Source of the DNA: Penelope pileata
Lineage: Eukaryota; Chordata; Aves; Galliformes; Cracidae
Direction of reading: 5' to 3'
Assembly (NCBI GenBank): GCA_013396635.1
Contig: WBMW01000609.1
Span: 1 to 64,000, forward strand
Length of the DNA: 64,000 nucleotides
Shown here: positions 50,174 to 60,657 of the stretch, in pieces
Layout of the letters: each line of letters begins with the position of its first letter
Numbering within the stretch: the stretch's first letter is position 1
Program-made: the position numbers and the translations under genes
The notes under the pieces: generated by a model
Database searches by the model: none
What the model was told of the DNA's origin: nothing
The model's input: the letters and a program-made list of their open reading frames with translations, nothing else

Positions 50174-51570
50174 GAATCACAGAATCACAGAATCACAGAA
50201 TCACAGAATTGCAGGGGTTGGAAGGGACCTCAAGAGATCATCGAGTCCAACCCCCCTGCCAGAGCAGGTTCCCTACAGCAGGTTGCACAGGTAGGCGTCC
50301 AGGCGGGTCTTGAATATCTCCAGGGAAGGAGACTCCACAACCTCCCTGGGCAGCCTGTGCCAGTGCTCCGTCACCCGCACCGTGAAGAAGTTCTTCCGCA
50401 TGTTGGTGCGGAACTTCCTGTGCTCCAGCTTAAGGCCATTGCCCCTTGTCCTGTCCCCACTGACCACTGAAAAGAGGTTCCCCACCTCCATTTGCCTCCC
50501 GCAACTAAGATACTTATAAACATGGATCAGGTCCCCTCTCAGCCTTCTTTTCCCCAGGCTGAACAGACCCAGCTTACTGAGCCTCTCCTCATAGGGGAGA
50601 TGCTCCAGGCCCTTTATCATCTTTGTGGCNNNNNNNNNNNNNNNNNNNNNNNNNNNNNNNNNNNNNNNNNNNNNNNNNNNNNNNNNNNNNNNNNNNNNNN
50701 NNNNNNNNNNNNNNNNNNNNNNNNNNNNNNNNNNNNNNNNNNNNNNNNNNNNNNNNNNNNNNNNNNNNNNNNNNNNNNNNNNNNNNNNNNNNNNNNNNNN
50801 NNNNNNNNNNNNNNNNNNNNNNNNNNNNNNNNNNNNNNNNNNNNNNNNNNNNNNNNNNNNNNNNNNNNNNNNNNNNNNNNNNNNNNNNNNNNNNNNNNNN
50901 NNNNNNNNNNNNNNNNNNNNNNNNNNNNNNNNNNNNNNNNNNNNNNNNNNNNNNNNNNNNNNNNNNNNNNNNNNNNNNNNNNNNNNNNNNNNNNNNNNNN
51001 NNNNNNNNNNNNNNNNNNNNNNNNNNNNNNNNNNNNNNNNNNNNNNNNNNNNNNNNNNNNNNNNNNNNNNNNNNNNNNNNNNNNNNNNNNNNNNNNNNNN
51101 NNNNNNNNNNNNNNNNNNNNNNNNNNNNNNNNNNNNNNNNNNNNNNNNNNNNNNNNNNNNNNNNNNNNNNNNNNNNNNNNNNNNNNNNNNNNNNNNNCCT
51201 TCTTGCCCTTCTTGAAGACCGGAGTGACATTGGCTATCCTCCAGTCTTCAGGCACTTCTCCCGTTCTCCAAGACCTGTCAAAGATGATAGAGAGCGGTAG
51301 GGCAATCACATCCGCCAGCTCCCTCAGCACACGCGGATGCATCCCATCAGGGCCCATGGATTTGTGCACATCCATCCCAGCCAGATGCTCCCGGACCATC
51401 CCCTCCTCAACCAGAGGGAAGCTCTTCTCAACCGGAGGGAAGCCCTCCATTTTCCGGACTCTATCACACACCTCCAGGGTTGGGGAGTCCCGAGGAGGAG
51501 TCTTAGAAGTGAAGACTGAAGCAAAGAAGGCATTCAATATCTCCACCTTCTCAGCATCCTCCGAATGAAT
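50174..51570 (-). mobile_element. CR1 LINE, 5'-truncated, split by an assembly gap
   Basis: On the minus strand the 5' part (51570-51198) encodes the start of the reverse transcriptase: a degraded SEDAEKVEILNAFFASVFTS (about 51562-51505), GMDVHKSMGPDGMHPRVLRE (about 51384-51325), LSIIFDRSW (about 51292-51266) and VPEDWRIANVTPVFKKGKK (about 51254-51198). The 3' part (50629-50273) encodes MIKGLEHLPYEERL, LGLFSLGKRRLRGDLI and TRGNGLKLEHRKF through HWHRLPREVVESPSLEIF, then a stop. The terminal tail carries four GAATCACA units at 50174-50205. The catalytic motif lies in the gap. Both visible parts are open and only mildly diverged, so this is one of the younger CR1 copies here. Confidence 0.93.
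50630..51197. other. Assembly gap (568 N)
   Basis: Unknown bases inside the CR1 copy. Both flanks are CR1 reverse transcriptase sequence in the same orientation. Frames spanning it are artefacts. Confidence 0.98.
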
Positions 51571-52712
51571 GAAGTCTTTTTCAAAAGAGTACATGGCTAG
51601 TCTTTTCAAAAGAATTCACAGAGGGGTGAGGAAATGAAAGAAAAAAGGCCCTGAGACACCAAGTGTCACTTCAGTTTAAGCTACACCTTCTTTTACATTT
51701 TTGTCCATGGATACACGCAGCTTGATTTTATTAAATATGGTTACAGACTTCCAGATACTGATTAATTATTAGTTTTTCTAAGCTTTTTGTTAAAGCAAAC
51801 ATATCAAATCTTAAATTCTATTTCTGTGTAGCCATTAAGCAAATGCTTAACTATATCATTGAACCAGGAGCAGAGCTGGACAGGTGATACGTGCAAGTCA
51901 AAACCCAGATGGTAATTCAAGTATGAAGACAAAATGAGGGTAAAAGCTTTTCCTAATAGGATTTTTTTAAGAACTGGTGCTTCCAATTAAAAAATTACAT
52001 TTAGCAGACAGGCATTTCTGCTCAAAAAAAAAGCTACAGTCAGAAATAACCATTACAGATAGTTAAGATTGATTGCAATCTTTTTATCAATTCAGTTTTG
52101 ACATTGCGCTCCCAAGTTGCTGATCTGCCCCCCAGACATTTGGAAACATATTGTGTAGAGCTATACGCAGTGAAAAATCATGAATCCCATGACCTTAAGC
52201 ATATATCCACCCATTTTTTCAGGTGCACCCCATCACTCCAGGAAGCAGACTGTCCTGTATGCAGCTGTTTGTATTTTGCACCTACAGAACAAGAGAAGAA
52301 GGAGGGTGTTCAAACCCTCTCTTTGCTTCTGAGTGTCTCACAGATCCTACAAAAAGAAAAAAATCCTTCCGTGATTTCTTCCTCTGTTTCCTCTCTCTAT
52401 AAAACCCACACTTAGTTTTAAAATCTCGGGTCATTATATTAAGTTGTTTGGATGCTTTTTTGCATTTCTGCTGAAATAATTCCTCTGTATAGTGGTAAAC
52501 TGTCAGAGAAAAGACCTTTGCCTTTATCCCTATGTCTTAGAGAAGAAAAAAGGAGGAAAAAGGAAAAAAAAAAATGATGATGATGCTTCTGTTATTTTGC
52601 TTATCCAGAGCCTGTCATCCATATACAACCAGAACATCAAAGCTTTTAGCTTTTTTTTTTTTTTTTAAAGCAGCAAACTACCAGCTTCTTAAAAGTATTT
52701 GACCTGAGGAGA
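51571..52712. other. Unassigned DNA
   Basis: About 1.1 kb with no recognised repeat. A 105-codon frame at 52098-52415 has no recognisable domain and a low-complexity end. A poly-T of about 18 lies at 52650-52667. Confidence 0.45.
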
Positions 52713-52845
52713 TGTTATGGTTTGACTCAGCAGATAGCTGAGTTCCACACAGTTATTCACTCACTCTCCCCCCTCCCCAAATGGGACGGGGGAGAGAAGT
52801 AGAGAGATATGCAGTAAAATGCGTGGGTTGAGATAAATGCTATTN
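52713..52845 (-). mobile_element. ERVL-like LTR, 3' part, truncated at an unresolved base
   Basis: It is the same LTR end as at 3587-3738, in the same orientation. Over the shared 132 bases I count two differences (one A/G near 52724 and one C/T near 52765). The match ends at the single N at 52845, after which unrelated sequence starts. The rest of the LTR and any internal region are absent from the assembly. Confidence 0.82.
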
Positions 52846-55077
52846 GGATTCATTTCAGTCAGCTTATTGAATGGTATCTACAGAGTTCACTCTGGATAAG
52901 CTGAGCAACCAGATGTGAGTGAAGAAATCAGTGCAGTATGGTAGTGGAAGAAGAGGTAGTGATGGAATTAGAGTGCCGGGTGCAAAAAGAGGCATATATT
53001 TCATTCTGGCAGGAATTATTTCCTAAATAGGACTAATCAGTTGCACCATCAATTAAAGATGAGACTTCAGTGTAATCACTAATGAGAAAAAAAGAAAGTA
53101 TCTGCATGAGTTTTCGGTCTATTACTATTTATCTTCCATGCAAAAAAAAAAAAAAAAGATGGATATGTAGTCCTAGACAGCACAAGAGACAATAAAGGAG
53201 AGAGGTTGTATGTACATGTGAGACTGTACAAAGGGGATGGAAAAGATGTAGAAAAGGGTACTGTTGGCTGGCAAGTATTTGTATGTTTCATTATGCTCTT
53301 CTTGTTATTTCTAAAAATGCTTTATTTTGTACTTTTGTGACTGTTCTCCATTATTTAGGAACAAGAGCACCACAGTAAAACTCTTGGGGAAACAAACAAA
53401 AACACTGCATAATTTTCCAAATAAAATCAATCAATTTTGGAAGGTTGCAGTCAGGTTAACCACCACTCTTATCAGATCTTCTCAAAGCTAAATTATGCAC
53501 AAGCCATGAAGGTACAGAAAAACCAGCATTAAAATAGGCACAGAATACTTTTTCCAATACACTCATTGACGTGAGAGGAGAAATAGAGAATAAAAGAGGA
53601 GGGTGAAGAGGCACAGATGGTGTCAGACGTATTTAATTGTAAGCAACAGAGGACCTTAACTCTGTTTTCATTTTCCAGATCTAGTTCCTTAACATGTTAC
53701 TGTTGTAATTCAAAATTAATTTTGTGATATAATTACTAGATTTACACCAGACAGACTGTCACATTTTTCATCAAATCCATTAGAAACAGATCTTTGAATC
53801 TAGGATAGCTAGTCAAAATAAGAAGTCACATACTTACCTTTCCCTTTTTCCAAAAACAGCTGTTCATCAAATTCTTTCTTCTCTATTTATTAGGTATAAA
53901 CAAGTAAACATAACAACCATTTTGGAGGCAATTTTCTGATTTAACATCAAAGACATTCAACGGAACTTTCAGAATCTCGGATATCCAAAGCACCATTGAA
54001 ATTACCTTGTTTAGATGTTTGTGAAAAGTTACCTGTGATCATTACTCTTTTCTCTTTTTTTACCCTCAGAAAATAACAAAGATATTTAACTACGATTTTT
54101 AACTTTTTAATTTTCATTTCTTTAATACTGTAATTTTTCAAGAAAATGTATATTTTATATACATAATTGACAAAAATCTTTCAGGAGGACCAAGATCACT
54201 CAAGAACTTATGGTGTGATGGTTGTTTTTCAGCTGGACCTTACCAAATTCCATTCAAAGGTAATACTATTTTCAGCATTTACCTGTTATAGCATTGCAAA
54301 TAACACTGAGAGATTGGACTACATCTATGCCCGCTTATGTACTAGCTGAGAATTGCACTCCCATATTAAATTAAGCAATGAGTAATTCCTGTCCACATGG
54401 GACTACATCTGAAAAAAATTCCAGAGGGAACCAGAATAGATGGCTGGAAACAGATGGAAACTCCTAAGCAGGCAGAACAGAAATACGGTGGTGTTATCAC
54501 AGGCCTTCCTCACTGAACGTACCTTAAATAACATCATCCTCTTTGATTCCAGTCTGAGGACAGTCATGGGATATGAAGGCAGCATTGTATGTGAGATGCG
54601 TCAGTCTGATCAAATTGCAAAATACTTAATACAATAGCATGATAAATGCTATAGAGAAATTTTCCTGGATCTTGGAAACAGTGTTGCCACATCAATATTT
54701 TTGTGTGGCTCCATACCTGTATGTTATCCCAATCTCTCTTTTACACTGGCTGTCATGTAGATATCTTCAGCCTTAGCAGAGCAATGCTGCCTGTATCTGG
54801 TGATACAAGAAAAAGGGTGTTTCCCCACATTCAAGGAACTCATTGCATTCTAGACAAAGCTTAAAATCTCCTTTCCAAAACCCAAAAAGTAATGATTCTG
54901 GAGCAATAGACTGTGTTTCTGTTCTGAGTCAGACAGATAAAGTGAGCCGCAGAACATTTTAAATTTACAGAGCAGATATAACATATATGACAAAACATCG
55001 CCTGAGAATATGCACAACATTCCAATATGGATTCAAAAAAAATTCCATAAACCACTATTGTCATGAAATAGACATAT
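52846..55077. other. Unassigned AT-rich DNA
   Basis: About 2.2 kb with no recognised gene or interspersed repeat. A poly-A of about 17 lies at 53142-53158. Confidence 0.5.
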
Positions 55078-55347
55078 GATGAGAGGTAGTGGCCTCAAGT
55101 TGCATCAGGGGAGGTTCAGGTCAGACATTAGGAAAAAAATTTTCTCTGAAAGAGTCATCAAGTATTGGAACAGGCTGCTCAGGGAAGTGGTGGAGACACC
55201 ATCCCTGGAGGTGTTCAAGAAAGATGTAGATGTGGCACTTAGGGACATGGTTTAGTTGGTATGGTGGTAATGGGCTGATGATTGGACTTGATGACCTTAG
55301 AGGACCTTTCCAGCCTTAGTTACTCTGTGATTCTATGATTCAATGAT
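55078..55347 (+). mobile_element. CR1 LINE 3'-end fragment
   Basis: It contains the end of ORF2 in degraded form ('FRSDIRKKIFSERVIKYWNR' -like at about 55114-55170, then LLREVVETPSLEVF), a stop and the 3' UTR words TTGGACTTGATGACCTTAGAGG (about 55285-55306), and the tail TGTGATTCTATGATTCAATGAT (55326-55347). At only about 270 bases it is strongly 5'-truncated. A mariner copy begins about 28 bases further on. Confidence 0.88.
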
Positions 55348-55374
55348 GAGTAGATATGGTTTAAAGTAATATAT

Positions 55375-55950
55375 ATAGGCTGCTCTGAAAGTAATGCCTC
55401 CTATTTCATTATGTTGGTCTTCAAGGTCAGAGGCAGATGCTGGTGCTACAGCAGTAGAGGTTAAACCTTCCCTCCAGTATTCCAATACATTTTGTTGCCA
55501 TATGACAGATGGCAGCAGAGGGACAGTCTGAAAAAATGGTGTCTGACATGGAAGTGAGTATGAAGCGGGGGTGAATGGAGGAATAGAATTACTCCATGTG
55601 GACAAAACAACACCCATTGACATTCATCAATGTTTTCTAAACATTAATGGAGACTAAACAGTGGATGTGAGCACAGTGAGGCGGTGGGTGACATGTTTCG
55701 GCAGTGGTGACAGCAACATGAAAGACAAGCCACGTTCTGGACAGCCATGCAGATTTTGACAAGCGTGGCATGCAGGCTCTTGTTCATCATTGCTGATGAA
55801 AATGCCCAGCTAATGGTGGTGGCTGTATTGAAAAATAAAGTTCTGTAGCTGAGAATTTGCTCTATCAAATAGCGTCATTGTGCTCTTTGTATCTGTTACA
55901 GTTTCCATAGAAATGAAGATGAGGCATTACTTTCGGAGCGAACAACGTAT
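55375..55950. mobile_element. Mariner-like DNA transposon, internally deleted (copy 3)
   Basis: The left end 'GGCTGCTCTGAAAGTAATGC' (55378-55397) and the right inverse form GGCATTACTTTCGGAGCG (55923-55940) are terminal inverted repeats, next to TA-rich target sequence on both sides. It retains the best preserved transposase start of the three copies: the PIDIH word (about 55615-55630), TVDVSTVRRW (about 55660-55690) and MKDKPRSGQP (about 55719-55748), which fit the mariner linker motif between DNA-binding and catalytic domains. The catalytic domain is deleted. At about 576 bases the copy is non-autonomous and decayed. Confidence 0.87.
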
Positions 55951-58900
55951 ATCATATTGTACAGTAAATATATAGTAAAAAGATAAAAGCATATAATTTG
56001 AGGTGGAGAGGTTCGGATATGCTAGCTATATGCATCAAAAATGAGAAATTATATGGCAGAAAAATGTAAAGTCTTTTCAATACACTCAAAGTACAAAAAA
56101 GGCAGAAGGGAGAAAAGTAAGTGAAATTTCAAATAGTGATTGTAAATTGTAAAGCTGTGAGAGGAAATCAAAATCCAATATTTTATTTTTCTTTATGACA
56201 ATCTAGACTTAGGAGAAACATTTTTCTTGAAATATTTTACAAGTAAATTGACTTATTTAAAGGCAATTTTGCGAAAGGAATGCAAGACTCATTCTGAAAG
56301 TTGGTCATGATAATGCTTTCCCTGATGCATGGCCTTGGCAAGTCATTTCAGCTTGGAGCACTTCTGGCTCCAGACCTCTTTTTCTCCACTGTATACAAAA
56401 CAAGCTCTTTAGAAACCTGGTGCTTCAGAGCCAATATGAACACAAGACCAAGCACCAATCTCAGCTTCAGTTCTAGGCAGTGTTGTAATATCCTAAAAAC
56501 AAAAGCAACCGAAAAAGTAATATTATTTTTCACTAGTATTTAGCAGTACTCTGAGGTTTTGATGGTCAAGAAAGTAAACTAGTCCAACTGAACTTAGGCA
56601 ATTCTAGCTACACAATTTATTCAAAAAATGAATTGTGTAAACTCATTGGCTCATGTTTATTTTAATGATGAATTTTTAATGATTAACACTGAAATAACAG
56701 AATTAATTTAAAATATTAACCTTCTTAAAGTACTAGTTGTATATAGAAGAAAAAATCAAAACCAGTATATGATGCACTACACAAGCATCATAGCGGTGTA
56801 TCTTAGTATGTAAAAAGATACATACCAGAAAAAGCTAGAAAAAGCTAGCAAAAATGTAACCTATTTTCTCAGACTGAACTCATATGCTTTTTTTCCGAAA
56901 ATCAGAAGCCAGACATAGTGGCAAGCTTCTGAAAACTTGCACAGCTCTGATAAGAAAGGACATCTCTCATAAATATTCATTAAAAATTACCTTTTCTGGA
57001 TCATGAATTTTTCAAGCAGACACTGGTTTGACCTCTGCAAGGAACAAAACCTAACCCATAGCAGAATGTCTCCATTTTCTGACAAAAAAAAAAAAGCACT
57101 TTTCTGGGTGAGCATCTACTTTGTACACTACATGATGTTGCAGGTCAATTACCTTTGCAATCCAAGCATTCAAGCAATAATATTAAATTCAAATTACAGT
57201 CTTTAAATTCTGAAGTATTATCTTCTTTTCTTGAAAAACTGATTGTGAGACAAGATTTGCATTTTAAACAATTTTCTAAATAGAAATCCCCATTCCTCAG
57301 CCATCTTTTACTTCAAACAACAGTTTTAATTAGCAATCTTAACACTCTTCATTAACAGCTCCTGAGCTGGGAAGCCTGAAATATGCTTGTAGGTCTTCTC
57401 AAGCTGTTCTGTCCTCCTAGCTGTCCGGAAATTGGGGATTCCCTTTACATTCTTGTTACCACACAGGATAAAACACATAGCTTACTCAGTATCATCAGGT
57501 GTTGGCAAGAGATGCATTAATGGACGCTATGCTACTCAAAATATGTTGCATTGAAGAAGCTCTTGCTGGGTATGCTCTCTCCATAAGGCCTGTTTCACAC
57601 AGGCAATTCAATCTTACTTTTGCTAAGGCTTGTTATAGCCATTTTTAAAAACCGCAGGTTTTAAACCATCATCATAACTTCAGCCAATCCAACTTCTTGC
57701 TGATTATCTTTACTTTAAAATAGATGTGATGTATAGATAAAAATGCCATGAGCCAACGAAGACATGAACTTTATATCTCAACTCTACACACAAAGAAGAG
57801 GCTCAGAGAGGAACAAGGAACTATCCTATATAACTGTATTTCAACTTTGCCAGTACAGAAGAGAGAAACATTGCGCTTTTTATGGAATACCATACAAACA
57901 CTGTAGCAATTTTCCCTTAGAATTTTATAATTTAAAGGCTATCTGAACAGCAAGTATGGAAATGAGATATTTCCTCTAATTATTTCTCTTAGCTGTAGGT
58001 ATCCATGTAAGAGATGTGTTAAGCAAAAGATAGACACTTTTTTTTTTTCAGATGTTCTATTCAATTCCCTCTCTTCTGCTTCCATGCAGGCAACCCTTAT
58101 AAATGGTGTTCTAAATGTAACAGGACTGTAGCTAACAGCGAAAAAATTGGCAGGCTGGAAATTTTAGATTTTGGCATGCTTTTATAAAATTCAGCTTAGC
58201 ACGCTGCTCTCAGACAAGATAATTCATTTAAGCAAAACTGCATGATTTGCTGCTTGTGCTGAACACAAAATCCTTCCAGTGCAGAAACTTAACAGGACAT
58301 GTTAGGAGGATTTAAGCTACATATTCATACAATTTTAGCAACAACAAAAAAAAATTTATATTGGAAGAGTATGAATTGTATCTCTGCTAGCATGGTAGAG
58401 ACAGACATCTGTCTGCATCAGCATAATAAAACCTAGGCAGAGTAATAGCTACATTCTAAAAGTGCTTGAAAAATGTTCAGCATTGAAGGGAACTTTTAGA
58501 AACATTAATCTTTTTAGTTAACTCTGTCTTTAAATGAATTTCCTTAATTTGTTTATGACTAAAAAAGTACACGGAACTAGCATGGTTTATTTGGTACAGA
58601 AGATAGATATCTGTCAGTGACTTTTATTATACTTTACCTTTCCATGGCTATGTACAGAGTTGAGGGAGGAGAGAGAGGAAATGAAGCCAAAGATTCAAGT
58701 TGCAGCAAATAATGTATGCTCCCCTTTTCAAAGGCAAGGTGCATATATACATATAGGCTATTCATTATGAACAACAGAATTGCTATTTGCCTATTTCAAA
58801 TGGAATCCAAATGTGTTCAAGCACAGCGAGAATACCGAGAGCAGAGAGTGCTTAATATTCTAGCCCAGCTCACTGAAAAAAGCACTGAATTGACAGAGCA

Positions 58901-60423
58901 GTGTTCTGTAGAGCAACATGATGTGTCTGCTTTAAATGGAGAATAATGGATTTAAGTTTAGTGCAGAACTAAAGGGCTCAATTACTATTCATGAATTCCG
59001 AAATGTTCTACTACAGGAACTCCTTTTGCATGAAATGTTCATCAGAATCAATATGCAGAACTACAAAAAGTAAACCTTACCCCCTCACACAATACAGTAC
59101 TTACCTAGATTTGTGCATTTACAAAGAGCATTGCTGTGGCATTTATCTAAAATCATCCAGACTACTATTTAAAATAAATATGCTTCAGATAGTTTTGCAG
59201 GGAAAGCTACTTTACTAAAGCCATTTTCTTTAGCTCCTAAAAAACCACATTTCCATTCGCCTAACCTGAGGTGTGCTCAGTGCTTCAGGAAAACAGTTTT
59301 TGTGATGCCTGAAGGTAGGCTTTTAGCTAGCAAAGTGAGAAGGCTAATTTCCAAGCCCTTTGAAGGGTTTCGGCAATGTAGCTGCATTTTTGTTGGAAAT
59401 CATATTAACACTGAAAGTACAGAAGTTCCAGAAATTGTTTTGTGTTTTCTGTGTAATTATTCAAATATGTATTCCTTACTCAGAATTTACAGTCCTCATG
59501 CTCCACGTGAAGTTAGAACCATCACTTACACGCAGTACAATCCAGCATTTCACTTGAAATACAGCCTTTACTCTACAACTGAAGTCTCATCAGTCTCTAT
59601 AGTTCTACACTGTAAAATTTTTACAAATCATGAGTTTTGATCGGTTGCTAAAATGCAAGCAGGGAATCTCTCTTCCATCTTTCATTATATATACAGGCAC
59701 GTAAAGATGCCGCATGGAATTTTTCTTTAAATTTAAGCTCATAAATGTTCAGATATGACTTCTCTTTGCAGTTTGCAGTATTCAATTTAATAAGGACTAC
59801 TCACACTGAAAATTTTTACTCTGAATGAAAGGTAATGCAAAATGACTAATATATGAAGTGTTTTGTGTGTCGTATATCTCTTCTTATGTTCAAATAATAT
59901 TCAATCTCACAACCTCTTTTTTTTTTTTTTTTGATAACTTAGGGCCAAATTAACCAACTACGTACTGCCTACATCTGCCATTCAATATTTATTAGCATAC
60001 AAATGATGTTAATTCTTCAAACATAACTGTTTTCTGCATTATATCTGAGATTTGCACAGGTTTTTTTTTTTTTTTCCCCAGATACATTATCTTGCTAAGA
60101 GTCAAAAGTTCTGTTTGTTTGTTTCTTGAGTACACAGATGACTATGTCAGTTCTGAAGGTGGCTTCCAGAGGCTTTGTGTTAACAAGCTACTTCTGCTTG
60201 TGTATTCCATCCCTCAAAGCAACATATGCATAATTTTATCATCGCTGTGTGCCATCTGGAGCATACTGATTGAACTGCAGTTTTAAAATGAAGTCTATGT
60301 TTGGTTGCATTTATCTGGGAGAATTACACATTTCAAAGCCTCTCTCATATAATTCATATGAAGTTTGGTTAGGACTTTGCATGTATTTGTGTTAGAGTAT
60401 GAACTTCATTTTTGAAATAAGGC
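55951..60423. other. Mostly unique AT-rich DNA with some open frames
   Basis: About 4.5 kb. Poly-T runs lie at about 58039-58049, 59918-59932 and 60061-60075. The last is followed by CCCCAG, a 3' splice site-like stretch. Open frames at 58796-58946 (Gln/Glu-rich) and 59305-59640 (111 codons) are on the + strand. Neither product is recognised. Confidence 0.45.
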
Positions 60424-60464
60424 TTTTTTTTTTTTTTTTCCCTTTCTGTTCTTTTCCTCCACAG

Positions 60465-60657
60465 TGAGCAAGAGTACTTTAGAGTGAAAAACAAATCTTA
60501 CTCTTATCACACAGGTAATATCTCTGTCATGATTCCTCAACCAAGTGGCACAAGATATGAACAACAAAACAGCTATGTGTGCTGCTTTACACTTCCAAAT
60601 CTGAAGAATTAATAGAAAAGTTAAGCCACAAACCACCTACAAAGAAAATTTAATAAA
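60465..60657 (+). other. Candidate unannotated terminal exon (hypothetical)
   Basis: A long pyrimidine run ending in TTTTCCTCCACAG (60452-60464) has the form of a strong 3' splice site. From 60466 one frame is open for 48 codons (start EQEYFRVKNKSYSYHT, end CCFTLPNLKN) and stops with TAA at 60610-60612. An AATAAA polyadenylation word follows at 60652-60657. A GT donor-like site is also present at 60515 (CACAG/GTAATA), which would make a 50-base internal exon instead. The peptide has one NIS and one NKS N-glycosylation-type site but matches no family that I recognise. It could be chance: the minus strand here is open too. Confidence 0.25.

Noticed and set aside
50492..51609. Long open frames across 50630-51197
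   Set aside because: Same artefact of Ns. Only the minus-strand CR1 parts on either side are meaningful.
60061..60082. Second splice-acceptor-like poly-T ending CCCCAG
   Set aside because: No convincing open frame, donor or polyadenylation signal combination follows it.
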